Positions 1 to 14,015 of a stretch of DNA of 37,500 bases are shown in pieces; the stretch's first letter is position 1, and every line of letters starts with the position of its first letter. The stretch spans positions 1-37,500 of the forward strand of contig SEYY01001259.1 in assembly GCA_009176605.1 (NCBI GenBank), read 5' to 3'. The notes under the pieces are model-generated. The model did not search any database. It had not been told where the DNA came from and worked only from the letters and a program-made list of their open reading frames with translations. This stretch comes from Armadillidium nasatum. Lineage: Eukaryota > Arthropoda > Malacostraca > Isopoda > Armadillidiidae. Position numbers and translations under genes: made by a program.

Positions 1-24
1 GAATGCTTTGCTCTTTTACTGTAA

Positions 25-627
25 TTAGCTTAGGGTATGCGCCGTCCTAAAGCTTAGAGTTCTATATAAGAAGTTATTTTCCTCTTACCTTGCTTAGTAT
101 CGTTTCCTTATGAATAATATTGTGTATAGTTTGGTATTAAACAATATTCTTGCTTACGAATTTATTTTCTATTAGTATGTTCACAAAATTTACAAAGATC
201 AATCAATTCTATTACAATTCAAAAGCGTGTTGTTTTACCGGCTTTTTGTTTCTTAATCTTATTTACAATGACGCTAACAAAGATCGATACTATATCGAAT
301 ATCGCTTATTTAAGCGATATATCGGTACCCATCTCGATACATATCGATTATTAATAATTATTTACATATAATTAAAAAAATTAAATATTATCAATACAAC
401 CTTTACTCCAAGATGGTGACATAACAAACACTTTTGTAAATTGGTGTGAATTTGTATATAAATTATGAAATAACTTACAGAAAATAAAATATTTACTACG
501 AATAAATATTTCAATACACCAAATATTATAATTAAAATATAAAAACTAAAGCAAGGTAAGAGAAATACTAAATTTTTTATATACAAGCAACGAAGTAAGC
601 TCTAGGTCTGCATACCCTAAGCTAGAT
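25..627. repeat. Inverted-repeat (MITE or foldback-like) element
   Basis: A segment at about 25-95 (around TTAGCTTAGGGTATGC) reappears inverted at about 552-627, where the reverse complement reads CTAGCTTAGGGTATGC. Between the arms is about 450 bp of AT-rich DNA with no credible ORF. This is the layout of a non-autonomous DNA transposon or foldback element. I cannot assign a family, and no target-site duplication is visible because the left edge is cut by the window. Confidence 0.5.
127..410 (+). repeat. Direct repeat unit, copy 1 of 2 (about 284 bp)
   Basis: Nearly identical to 628-912, offset by 501 bp, from TAGTTTGGTATTAAACAATA to CCTTTACTCCA. It contains a perfect palindrome at 299-320 (ATATCGCTTA, TT, TAAGCGATAT) inside a cluster of ATCGATA-like words. 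Such clusters are seen near the ends of some hAT-type MITEs, so a DNA-transposon origin is possible. No protein is encoded. Confidence 0.7.
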
Positions 628-2799
<2,172 letters not shown>

Positions 2800-2812
2800 T
2801 CCAATTAACCTT

Positions 2813-2827
2813 TCCCACTCTCGTGGG
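2813..2827 (-). other. LINE 3'-terminal hairpin with GNRA-type loop
   Basis: In LINE RNA sense the sequence CCCAC-GAGA-GTGGG forms a 5-bp stem with a GAGA tetraloop about 20 nt before the (AT)n tail. Stem-loops near the 3' end are recognised by the reverse transcriptase in some LINEs. A role here is inference. Confidence 0.5.
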
Positions 2828-2849
2828 GTGGTGCTCGTCACAGTTCGCT

Positions 2850-3677
2850 CACATACACACATCCACTCTCTATCTCCCCTCCCCTCTCACCACTGCCCTC
2901 CATCTCACTCTGTCCTCCGCGACACTCCTATCTTCGTCCACATTCAAACCTCTCCCCCCCAATATCTCCTTCACCCCATCCATCCACCTCCACCTCGGCC
3001 TTCCCCTCCCCCTTCCTCCTTCCTCCTTCTATCTCGGATCTCATCACTCTACTCACCATCCTATTCTCATCCATTCTACACATATGCCCAAACTATCTTA
3101 ATACACCCTCTTCCGCTCTGCGCACTACTCCCCTCTTCCATCCACACATCTCTCTTATTCTTTCGTTTCTGATTCTATCTACCCTCCTTACCCCACATAT
3201 AGCCCTCAGTCCTTTCATCTCAAAAACTTCTAATCCTTTCCTAATCTGAGCATTCATCACCCATGTCTCGCACCCATACATTGCAGATGGTAGACACATA
3301 CTCTCAAACATTCGAACCTTTATTTCCTTTGATATTCTTCCCTTCTTCCAAACTTCTCTCAGTCCCCCCATCACTTTCATTCCCTCCGTCACTCTATTTT
3401 TTATTTCCCCATCCATCCCTCCTTTCCCCTCCACTAACATTCCCAGATATTTAAACTCTTCTACTTCCTCAAATTTCTCTCCCCCCACCTCGACACCCTC
3501 CCATTCCTCCCGTCTTGCTGCCTCATCCCTGCCCCCGATCCTCATCACTTTACTCTTTGTCGAGTTTACAATTAATCCCTTCGAAGCACATTCCCTAACA
3601 AACTCCTTCACCAACATTCTCAGCTTCTCCCCAGATTCAGCAACTAACACCGCATCATCCAGCAAACAACAAGACAC
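2850..3677 (-). pseudogene. LINE reverse transcriptase, catalytic DD and C-terminal part
   Basis: The 194-residue reading at 3093-3677 begins at the second half of the RT active site (LDDAVLVAES). It continues through FKYLG and YGCETW to a basic segment. After the stop at 3093 another frame keeps coding-like sequence to about 2850, with GHMCRMDENR-like, GRPRWRW and DRVRWR motifs typical of the C-terminus of such LINEs. The first half of the active site (LLFA) lies in the overlapping upstream frame, so the catalytic motif is split by a frameshift at about 3655-3677. Confidence 0.8.
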
Positions 3678-4224
3678 TTACCTCCCACTCTCCCTCTCCA
3701 CTTCTCAACCTAATACCCTTCCCTTCCCTTTCCATCCCCCTAACCACACCATCCATTAATACATTAAACAACCACGGAGACATAACACACCCCTGCCTCA
3801 ATCCGACTCCCATTTTAAACCATCCAGTCAGTTCCCTCTTCACCCTCACCTTCGCTCTACAGTTCTCATAAAATGATTTAACTGCATTCAATAATCTACC
3901 TCTCACTCCTCCCTCCCTTAGCACCTCAAACAATTTCCTCCTACAGACTCTATCATACGCCTTTTCCAAATCCATAAAGCATACATACCCTACTTTATCT
4001 TTCTCTCGCAATTTTTCACCAATCATTCTCAGTGTAAACACCTGATCCACACATCCCCTACCTTCTCTAAAACCTCCCTGTTCCTCCCCCACTCTCTCTC
4101 TTGTCAGTTCTTTCACACTCGATACTAATACTCTCCCATAAATTTTCCCTACTACACTCAACAAGCTTATCCCCCTATAATTCTTACACACCATCTTATC
4201 CCCCTTCCCTTTATATATCGGCAC
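3655..4224 (-). pseudogene. LINE reverse transcriptase, fingers and palm
   Basis: This 189-residue reading shows successive RT motifs: YKGKGD...NYRGISLLS (fingers), GGFREGRGCVDQVF, MDLEKAYDRV with the first catalytic aspartate, and GLRQGCVMSPWLFNVLMD. It ends at LLFA just before the expected D-D pair. It is separated from the next upstream piece by a stop at 4240. The product of an intact copy would reverse-transcribe its own mRNA at a nicked target. Confidence 0.85.
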
Positions 4225-4239
4225 TATGCATGCATCTTG

Positions 4240-4806
4240 TCACTCCTGAGGCACTTTTCCCTCTCCCCAACACTCATTAAACATTCTCACCAACCATTCA
4301 ACTATCACTCCTACTCCCACCCTTATCATCTCCCCATATATCCCATCTATTCCTGCTGACTTTCCCTTCTTCAACTTTTCCACAGCTACTTTTACTTCCT
4401 CTCTACTAATACTCCCGCCTTCTTCTAACAACAACTCCTCATTATTCTCAACTACTCCCTCGCCTCCCATCCCCGTCAACAAATCACTAAAGTGTCTCTT
4501 CTATCTCTCCCCCACCTCCCTCTCTCCTTGCACCACATCACCATCTTCCCCCTTCACTCCCTCTCCCAGCTCCTCTCTCCCTCTATTTACCTCCTTCCAA
4601 AACATCTTACTCCTGTCCTTAAAATTCTCTGCCAACTTTCTACACCACTCCTCTCCCACTCTCCTTTTCGCTCTCTTCACCTCCCTCTTCAGCTCCCTAC
4701 ACCTCTCCTTATACTCTTCCCAGTCCCTACCCTCCTTCGTACTCAAATACCTGCAGAAGGCCTCCTTTTTCCTTTTAACCATATTCCCAACTCTTCTCTC
4801 CACCAT
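4240..4806 (-). pseudogene. LINE linker and RT N-terminal segment
   Basis: Two consecutive readings. The first (4501-4806) is highly charged with many Lys, Arg and Glu residues, as in the endonuclease-RT linker. The second (4240-4482) contains VEKLKKGKSAGIDGIYGEMIR, the usual motif just before RT motif 1. They lie in different frames. Confidence 0.7.
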
Positions 4807-4886
4807 TCACTCCCCTTTCTTCTACCATTACCTATTTTTTTACCTCACACACTCTTCTTGCAACCTCCACTAACGCCCCCTTCAGT

Positions 4887-5297
<411 letters not shown>

Positions 5298-5373
5298 GGC
5301 AACAGCAATTACAACATTATCATGTGGATGGACCACAGAGCAAAATTAGAAGCAGAAGAAATAAATTCTAAAT

Positions 5374-5491
<118 letters not shown>

Positions 5492-5493
5492 TT

Positions 5494-5841
<348 letters not shown>

Positions 5842-5872
5842 CCTAAAAAATAGAAATCTTAATCATTATCAG

Positions 5873-6765
<893 letters not shown>

Positions 6766-7290
6766 ATGAAGCTATTTTCCTTGACAGAAGGTTGCTTCAA
6801 TTAATTTTTATGATGTTTAAAATGGTTGCTCCTCTCCTATGGGTAACAGCTGGCATGTCTCGATAGTTGGAAATATAGAAAAAGAGTGTGTTTCAGACTT
6901 AACCAGTAGAGTACAAGGATGATTCTATTCCTTAAATTAAAATATAATGCCATCTTCCTTGATAAATGGTTGCTTCAACAATCTGGATGATGTTTAAAAT
7001 GGTTGCTCCTCTCCGCAGGGTAGCAATTGGCATGTCTCGATAGTTGGGAATATAGAAAAAGAGTGTGTTTCAGACTTACCAGTAGAGTACAAGGATGATC
7101 CTATTCTTTAAATTAAAATATAAAGCCATCTTTCTTGACAAAAGATTGCTTCAACAATTTGGATGTTTAAAAAGGTTGCTCCTCTCCTTTGGGTAATAAA
7201 TTGGCATGTCTCGATAGTTGGGAATATAGAAAAAGAGTGTGTTTCAGACTTAACCAGTAGAGTACAAAGATGATTCTATTTAATGGTAAG
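6766..7290 (-). repeat. Three tandem copies of about 175 bp, probably the triplicated LINE tail
   Basis: The anchor word GGTTGCTCCTCTCC occurs at 6824, 7001 and 7174, giving periods of 177 and 173 bp. Each unit also contains GGCATGTCTCGATAGTTG and a GTGTGTTTCAGACTTA block. On the minus strand a unit reads like the C-terminal end of the adjacent Jockey-like LINE ORF (SLKHTLFLYSQLSRHAN-like). It is therefore probably a tandem expansion of that element's 3' region, not an unrelated satellite. Confidence 0.75.
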
Positions 7291-8740
7291 TCTGGTCAAA
7301 GAGTTAGAGAAAGGATGAGATGGTGTTAAAAGAGTGTTACACAAACAGTTCCCAATGGAGGAAGTATGTGACTTGAGAGTGGTTTAAAAAAATGGTTAGT
7401 GTTCGTTGTAATAGCGATAGTACAGAGAGAGTGATGCAATAATTCATCATGCAGAAAGAGACTGGAGAAAGTTAGAGTGAAAACAATACAAAAAAGCAGT
7501 AGACTAAACTCTTTCAAAAAGAACTGTGTGAGTGGAACACTCCAGATATGAGGCATACTCCATACAGGAGTGAGCAACTGGGGTGGTGGGAAGAAATTTT
7601 ATAGGAGCCTCAGAACACCCAACCTTTATAAGTATGTTTAGAGTAATGTTATCCTTTCAAGAAAGATCAGAGAAAAAGAAGCACCAAGAATATTAGGACA
7701 AGCAATGGTTTGAATTGTGTGTTTTCGAAGGTGTCATAATTGCTAGGAGAATTATGTCTAATAGAAAAATGGAAGAACTGAATTTTTGAGGTGTTGAAAA
7801 CAACTGTATGTTTTCTCTGCCTTAGAAATTCGAAAAAGATTGGAGGTAGTTGCTCCAGGGGCGCTTTGCAAATGTCAATTGCTGTTGGGTTGGACATTTT
7901 TTCAAAATTTAAGGAAATGTATAGTTTCGTTTGTTTAGGAATGGATAGGTAATGAATAGAGAGAAGGTCATTAATGAAAAATAGATTAAGAGATGGGAAT
8001 AGGACATTCCTGAGGTACACCACTATTAATAGATTTTGAAGACAAGCCATAGCCGTCTATTCAGTTGCTATAGTACAACTAGAAAGGAGATGAGACAGTA
8101 GGCCACTAAGAGAAAGATAAATACAGTAGGAGGGGAAGATTAGAAATCAAAGCTTTTTGCCAGACAATATGGAAGACTTTCGTTTTGCCTAGTGACACAA
8201 TAAAAGATTAACCTGAATGCCGAAGAACAGAGGACCAAGAGTTAGTGAGAAGATAAAGATCACCATCAGAGAGTTCCTTTTTAAATCTACTGGCGATCAG
8301 AGGTAAGATTAAAAAGATGGAGACGTTTCCAAATCATCTTGTTAAAGTTAGATTCGGAAACTTAACAGAAGAAATAGGAGGAAAGTTAGTGAGTTGAGAG
8401 GTGATCCCCTTTTTCAAAACAGACTGAATGAATGCACGTTTCTCGGAAGAAAAAATATTAAATATTAAAAATATTGAAACATGGAGAGAGAGAATTTTTT
8501 TAACAAAGCAAGGTGCATGCTCGGAAGCAAAAGTTTTGAGACCCACAGGAGGGATATCATCAGGACCATATACCTTCTTAGTGTTAAGTCTAGAGGGAGT
8601 AGAAATAATGTCAAGATGAAATTACTATATTAAACATAAATAATTTCGAGGGGTTGGAAGATAAGAAATTGCTCCGGAATCGTCTAAGGTGTAATTAGAT
8701 AAAGGTTTATGAAGACAGTTTAGGGAGGAAAGAAGTTGTC
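7291..8740 (-). pseudogene. Decayed Jockey-like LINE reverse transcriptase
   Basis: Minus-strand fragments in changing frames keep the order of a LINE RT. From about 8600 to 8334 comes GLKTFASEHAPCFVK and a RAFIQSVLKKG-like fingers motif. At 8050-7667 come SLNLFFINDLLS (the motif before the active site) and VVFNTSKIQFFHFSIRHNSP (thumb). At 7577-7326 comes the downstream HIWSVPLTQFFLKEF region. The active-site D-D pair is not recognisable. Stops and frameshifts are frequent, so this is an old copy. The family is inferred from motif style. Confidence 0.7.
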
Positions 8741-8750
8741 TTTAAATATG

Positions 8751-10080
<1,330 letters not shown>

Positions 10081-10092
10081 TTACCCCCCACT
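10081..10092 (-). other. Polypurine tract of the LTR element
   Basis: In element sense the sequence AGTGGGGGGTAA directly precedes the TG of the 3' LTR. A G-run at this place primes plus-strand DNA synthesis in LTR elements. It is interrupted by single T residues, so the exact primer is uncertain. Confidence 0.75.
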
Positions 10093-10257
10093 AAAAATGA
10101 GGTCATTTTTAAAGAATACAAAAAGCAGCCGCCGAGATTGTTCTCGCTTCAGGCACCAGCAAAATGTAAACAACCCAACGAGTTCCCGAGTCCCGCCAAG
10201 GCTCTACGCTATTGCATTAAGGCACAGAATAGAAAAAAAATACAAAAATATTATCAA

Positions 10258-10281
10258 ATTGGCTTTACAACATTAGCCAAT
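10258..10281 (-). other. Shared-loop hairpin 1
   Basis: Plus-strand reading: stem ATTGGCT, loop TTACAACATT, stem AGCCAAT. Seven perfect pairs. In element RNA the loop reads AAUGUUGUAA. Confidence 0.7.
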
Positions 10282-10313
10282 AAAATAGAAGGAAACCTTA
10301 ATATCAACATCAA

Positions 10314-10331
10314 GGCTTTACAACATTAGCC
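10314..10331 (-). other. Shared-loop hairpin 2
   Basis: Plus-strand reading: stem GGCT, loop TTACAACATT, stem AGCC. Only four pairs, the weakest of the group, but the loop is identical to hairpin 1. Confidence 0.55.
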
Positions 10332-10358
10332 AAAATGCGAATTGCATAATAATACTAC

Positions 10359-10388
10359 CCTTATGGCTTCACAACATTAGCCATAAGG
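10359..10388 (-). other. Shared-loop hairpin 3
   Basis: Plus-strand reading: stem CCTTATGGCT, loop TCACAACATT, stem AGCCATAAGG. Ten perfect pairs. Both arms differ from hairpin 1 in the outer stem while pairing is kept. Confidence 0.75.
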
Positions 10389-10480
10389 TTAAATTCAAAG
10401 ATATGAAAAATACTATATAAATAAGAATATTAACAAAAAGTAATGTATACCCAATTCGAAAAATATAGTAATGTAAAACG

Positions 10481-10500
10481 GAGCTTTACAACATGAGCTC
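10481..10500 (-). other. Shared-loop hairpin 4
   Basis: Plus-strand reading: stem GAGCT, loop TTACAACATG, stem AGCTC. The stem has A-T where hairpins 1-3 have G-C, changed on both arms, which is a compensatory pair. The loop is nearly unchanged. Confidence 0.65.
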
Positions 10501-10732
10501 AAAATATATATAACGCAAAAATGAAACAAAAAAAATTCTTTATTTAATCTCCACTATAAAATAGTGATAATAGAATACAAAATAAAATTTATCTTTATCT
10601 TTTTCATGTCATAAGAACCTTATATATCTGTTCTTTCGGCAAAACAGATCTATTTATGATATATAAAAAAACAAAAAATTCTCTTGTACATACAGAATAT
10701 GCCTTCCTGCATAATGATAATACAGAATACAC

Positions 10733-12215
10733 CTATGACCCAGGAGGATCAGTCTTCCCTTCTTTCATCCACTCCAACATCTGTTGAGCCCTTGTCAGAA
10801 TATCCCATCGCAGGGCAGCACTCGCTTCCTCTGGTACCAAGCAACGTTCCAGTCCCTGTAAATAGAACCATAGCTGACGTTCCTTTGCCTCTGGTAAAGT
10901 ATGTAATAATACCAAAGGGGCAGACATTGAACTAGGTACAGCCCTCGACGACTCCTGTTCACTGGGTGTTTCCAACCTCTCAAGCTCCTCACTCCAATGA
11001 GACGGGATGTGAGTAGTCTCTTGAGCTTTCAAGAATACTCCGGATGATGGTTGAAACTCCATCAGATCCTTGAGCTGCAACACCCTGGACGTGATAGTCT
11101 CTCGTCCACGCATATTACCTCTGGTTGGACTTCGCACGACAGGCAACATACTCTGAATGGCCATAGGTGGTGTAGCCACCGGATCCGGAGGTAAGTCCAG
11201 AATATGCCTTTCCGTGAAAAGATTCGCAGTCTGCGAAACCTCTTCTTGCGGCTCAACAGGATCCTGTTCCAGGAGAAGGTTGACTGACGATCCTCCCGGA
11301 GACACAGAAGGCGAAACTGCCACCAATGTTTCTACAGGTATGACAGTGGGAGAACCTGTCACCTGCCCATCCTCAGATGTACTCGGGTTCGTATGACTTG
11401 GGTCAACGGCAGAAGAAGGAACAGAGGCAGCCACCGTTGCAGCTGGAGACGACCCATTTTTCCCACGAAGAACCAACCATCGCCCCAACCAACGAAGAGA
11501 ATCAAAGAAATGGTACACGCACAATGGTGTATAATGTAACCCATCATGCAACATCTCCACAAATTGAAACTCCGGCCGGCTTCCCCGCAAGAACTGAGCA
11601 TGTGGTCCCGCACGTGTTGGTAAGCACAAGACGGTGTCCACGTAGTTATTAAAAGCGTGGTTCATCATCAGAATATGCTTCGGAAACCACGAATAAGCAG
11701 AGTCATTCTTTAATGACAACGACTGAGAATACACTTCCCTCGCCTTCCTGAACAGAATATTCCTTTGGAAGCGATGATCTTTTTCCATGAGCTTGATGTA
11801 CTGCTCATTGTTGTGTTTAGCAAGAATATGGGCATTGTACTGATATATGTTTTTAACACTAGGCAGTACCAAATAGATCATTACATGCCGATTACGCAAC
11901 GTACAATGATCCAACATATCTTTCATGAACCCTGGAATCCCGTTCCAATTGGCATCTGGGTCCCAAGTAATTAAACTGACCCCAGGCGCTCCCTCCAATG
12001 GAACCTTCCTCCAGGCCAAAGAAGTAATGCCCATCAAGAGGACGACATCTATCCTCGCCGTAAAAGCTGCCTTTAACGCCTCCCCACTTCTGCAGAATAC
12101 TCCGTCCTGGACAAGAATCCACCTGGATCGTAATCCGAAACCTCTGCTCCAACTCCGCCGCCGCCCTCCGAAAAACTGAAGCTTCGGAGTCACCGATGAT
12201 CAGAATATTCTTCAT
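10733..12215 (-). CDS. ORF3 of the LTR element: SGNH/GDSL-type hydrolase domain protein
   Basis: About 493 residues if the single frame break at about 12082-12085 (a 4-base G run in the coding strand) is allowed for. Start ATG is at 12213-12215, directly after CCCTTTCAG, a good splice acceptor. The N-terminus NILIIGDSE carries the block I GDS with the putative nucleophile Ser10. SCPGRSIL supplies the block II glycine. DVVLLMGITSL sits where the GxND block III is expected, but the asparagine is replaced. HDGLHYTP, near Asp224 and His227, is the DxxH block V. A proline/serine/threonine-rich middle and a tryptophan-containing helical tail follow. No signal peptide or membrane segment is seen, so it is not an envelope. 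SGNH esterase domains are known in some other retrotransposons, for example CR1-type LINE ORF1. The substrate is unknown. Confidence 0.75.
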
Positions 12216-12224
12216 CTGAAAGGG
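12213..12224 (-). promoter_or_regulatory. Candidate splice acceptor at the ORF3 start
   Basis: In element sense CCCTTTCAG immediately precedes the ORF3 ATG. A pyrimidine-rich CAG here would let ORF3 be translated from a spliced subgenomic RNA, as known for third ORFs of some insect gypsy elements. A weak donor-like GTAATT lies just before the gag ATG. No transcript evidence is available. Confidence 0.45.
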
Positions 12225-12355
12225 CATACAGGGTCTTAGAAATTTTACATTGGTGATAATATATAAAAACAAATACATGAATAATATTTATATTTTTAAA
12301 AAATTTATTAAAATTTCAATTAAAGAACCATGGCACTATTGAAACAATATACCAA

Positions 12356-12652
12356 TTACTGGTCCGACCTTTGATACTCCAGAGGCTTATGCATGATGTG
12401 TGGATAATCATACACCCGCCCCCTAGAACGTGTATATGGATGGTTACTTATCATACTAGTTTGCTCCGGCTCAGATTCCTGCGCTTCGGATTCTACTCGG
12501 TATGAATCGTTCAAATACTCTCCCATAATACTCTCCGCCACCGCACTTTCATGCTCACTCAGGGAAGAATCAATAGAATATTCCAATCCCAGAGAACAAT
12601 TTTGCGGCGATGGTCTAAGCAAATTCTCCACCTGAGGGACTGAACCCCTCAA
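12356..12652 (-). CDS. Pol C-terminal tail
   Basis: Acidic Ser/Glu-rich reading ending in a basic RSRGR motif and a short tail, as often seen at the C-terminus of gypsy integrases. It lies one base out of frame with the integrase ORF. The join falls in a 4-base run at 12645-12648, so it is probably the natural continuation of pol rather than a separate gene. Confidence 0.6.
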   Translation of the reverse strand: MRGSVPQVENLLRPSPQNCSLGLEYSIDSSLSEHESAVAESIMGEYLNDSYRVESEAQESEPEQTSMISNHPYTRSRGRVYDYPHIMHKPLEYQRSDQ

Positions 12653-14015
12653 ACTCTACTGCATCGGAGGATACTCCTAAAAGATCTAACATATTAGTAC
12701 CCTCAGATCCTCGAGACTCTCCCAATGAACTTTGCTTCTCTGAACTTTCTGTTGATGGCACGAAGACTACACGGGGATTATTAAATGACAACCTCCTGCC
12801 CTTATAAGGCACCGCTGTATAATGCAAAGCTGCGAACGGTATTCTAAAGTCATCCGGCTCCGCCACCGACATTGAAGCATCCCTTCTCACATGACTATTT
12901 CTCTCTACCCTTTCAGAAGTTGAGCCTTCCGACATGCCAAAAGACTCCTCCACCATGTCCGATAATTCCTTACTAACCTTAGACAGTTGGGCTGTTAAGA
13001 TGGGCTTATTAACCCTATCAAATTGCTCCTGTAATTCTTGCAAATTAGGTAGCAAAGAATACTCTGATTCAGAAAATGGTGTTACGTCAAATCCGCAAAA
13101 GTCCGACTCGACTTCTCCCAACTCTGGTGCGTCAAACAAATCCTCCTGCACTTCCTCTAACGCCTCCTTCAACCTTGGCAATGCTTCCACACCAATCTCC
13201 TCTGTCGCATCCTCTCTCTCCTCACTCATCCCCAGCATCAAGCTTTTAAAATACGGATTCCGCAACAAATACCTGGGAACATCCACCCAAGGCCGCAGCT
13301 GAGAATAATGAGCGGAAAGTTGTTTATTCTGCGAACAAAATGGATAGCGAGATATAACATAGGACAGGTCGTTAGAATGTACGTGAAGAATAATGAAAGG
13401 TCCCGTAAAACGAGTCTTAAATTTATTAGACACCAAATCACCCTGATGGTGCGTCTTAAAAGCCACCTTTTCTCCTTCCTTAAAGGGTGCAAAACGGGAA
13501 GCTGGTTCACGCCAGTACTTTTGCAAACAGGGACTCCTTGAAAAATCATGTGCATGCTTTAAAAGAATATCACTCGGTGTAGCATCAATAGCCGAATGCC
13601 ATGTATTATTATACAGAATAACCGCCTGAGGCAACTTATCATCCCATGATGCAGGATTATCCTGTGCCAACATTCGCAAAGTTTGCAACAAAGTGCGATT
13701 AACCCTTTCCGTCACTCCGTTACCTTGTGGCATATGACTAGAAATTAATACATGTGAAATTCCGAATTCTTTCAATACCTTATTAAATGGTTCCCCCATA
13801 AATTCCAGCCCACGATCACTCAAAAGGCGATCAGGAATATACGGTAAAAATGGCAAGAGTTTGTACTTGAAAGCATTAGCGACTGAAACACTAGTTTTAT
13901 TACTTAGGGGCACTATAGAGATAAATTTTGAAAAATGGTCAATAGCTACTAAAGCAGTATTTATTATTTCTATGGGTACGGGGCAACTGCAATAAATCAA
14001 CGGCCAACAAATCAA
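12615..14015 (-). CDS. Integrase catalytic core and C-terminal domain (pol segment 3)
   Basis: The first catalytic aspartate is in VAIDHFSKF (residue 26 of this reading). The second is in LLSDRGLEF (residue 67) and the glutamate is in GVTERVNRTL (residue 103), so D-35-E spacing is exact. This is the hallmark DDE integrase that inserts element DNA. A basic region with GPFIILHV follows, like the SH3-like C-terminal fold, then a long acidic extension. No chromodomain is visible. The start is frameshifted relative to the upstream segment at about 13946-13970. Confidence 0.92.
   Translation of the reverse strand: MICWPLIYCSCPVPIEIINTALVAIDHFSKFISIVPLSNKTSVSVANAFKYKLLPFLPYIPDRLLSDRGLEFMGEPFNKVLKEFGISHVLISSHMPQGNGVTERVNRTLLQTLRMLAQDNPASWDDKLPQAVILYNNTWHSAIDATPSDILLKHAHDFSRSPCLQKYWREPASRFAPFKEGEKVAFKTHHQGDLVSNKFKTRFTGPFIILHVHSNDLSYVISRYPFCSQNKQLSAHYSQLRPWVDVPRYLLRNPYFKSLMLGMSEEREDATEEIGVEALPRLKEALEEVQEDLFDAPELGEVESDFCGFDVTPFSESEYSLLPNLQELQEQFDRVNKPILTAQLSKVSKELSDMVEESFGMSEGSTSERVERNSHVRRDASMSVAEPDDFRIPFAALHYTAVPYKGRRLSFNNPRVVFVPSTESSEKQSSLGESRGSEGTNMLDLLGVSSDAVEFEGFSPSGGEFA

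Larger units (their letters stand above)
10093..10732 (-). other. 3' untranslated region of the LTR element, hairpin-rich
   Basis: About 640 bp between the SGNH ORF stop and the polypurine tract. It has no convincing ORF. It holds four hairpins with a shared loop (listed separately), another at 10552-10566 (CACTAT, AAA, ATAGTG) and one at 10626-10649 (ATCTGTT ... AACAGAT). Confidence 0.7.

Noticed and set aside
6766..7290. CRISPR-like array
   Set aside because: Units of about 175 bp are contiguous without spacers, and the DNA is eukaryotic.
10733..12215. ORF3 as an envelope glycoprotein
   Set aside because: The position fits, but no signal peptide, membrane anchor or furin-like site is visible, and SGNH motifs are present instead.
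10684..13541. Plus-strand ORFs opposite the LTR element ORFs
   Set aside because: They have no motifs and are antisense shadows of pol and ORF3.
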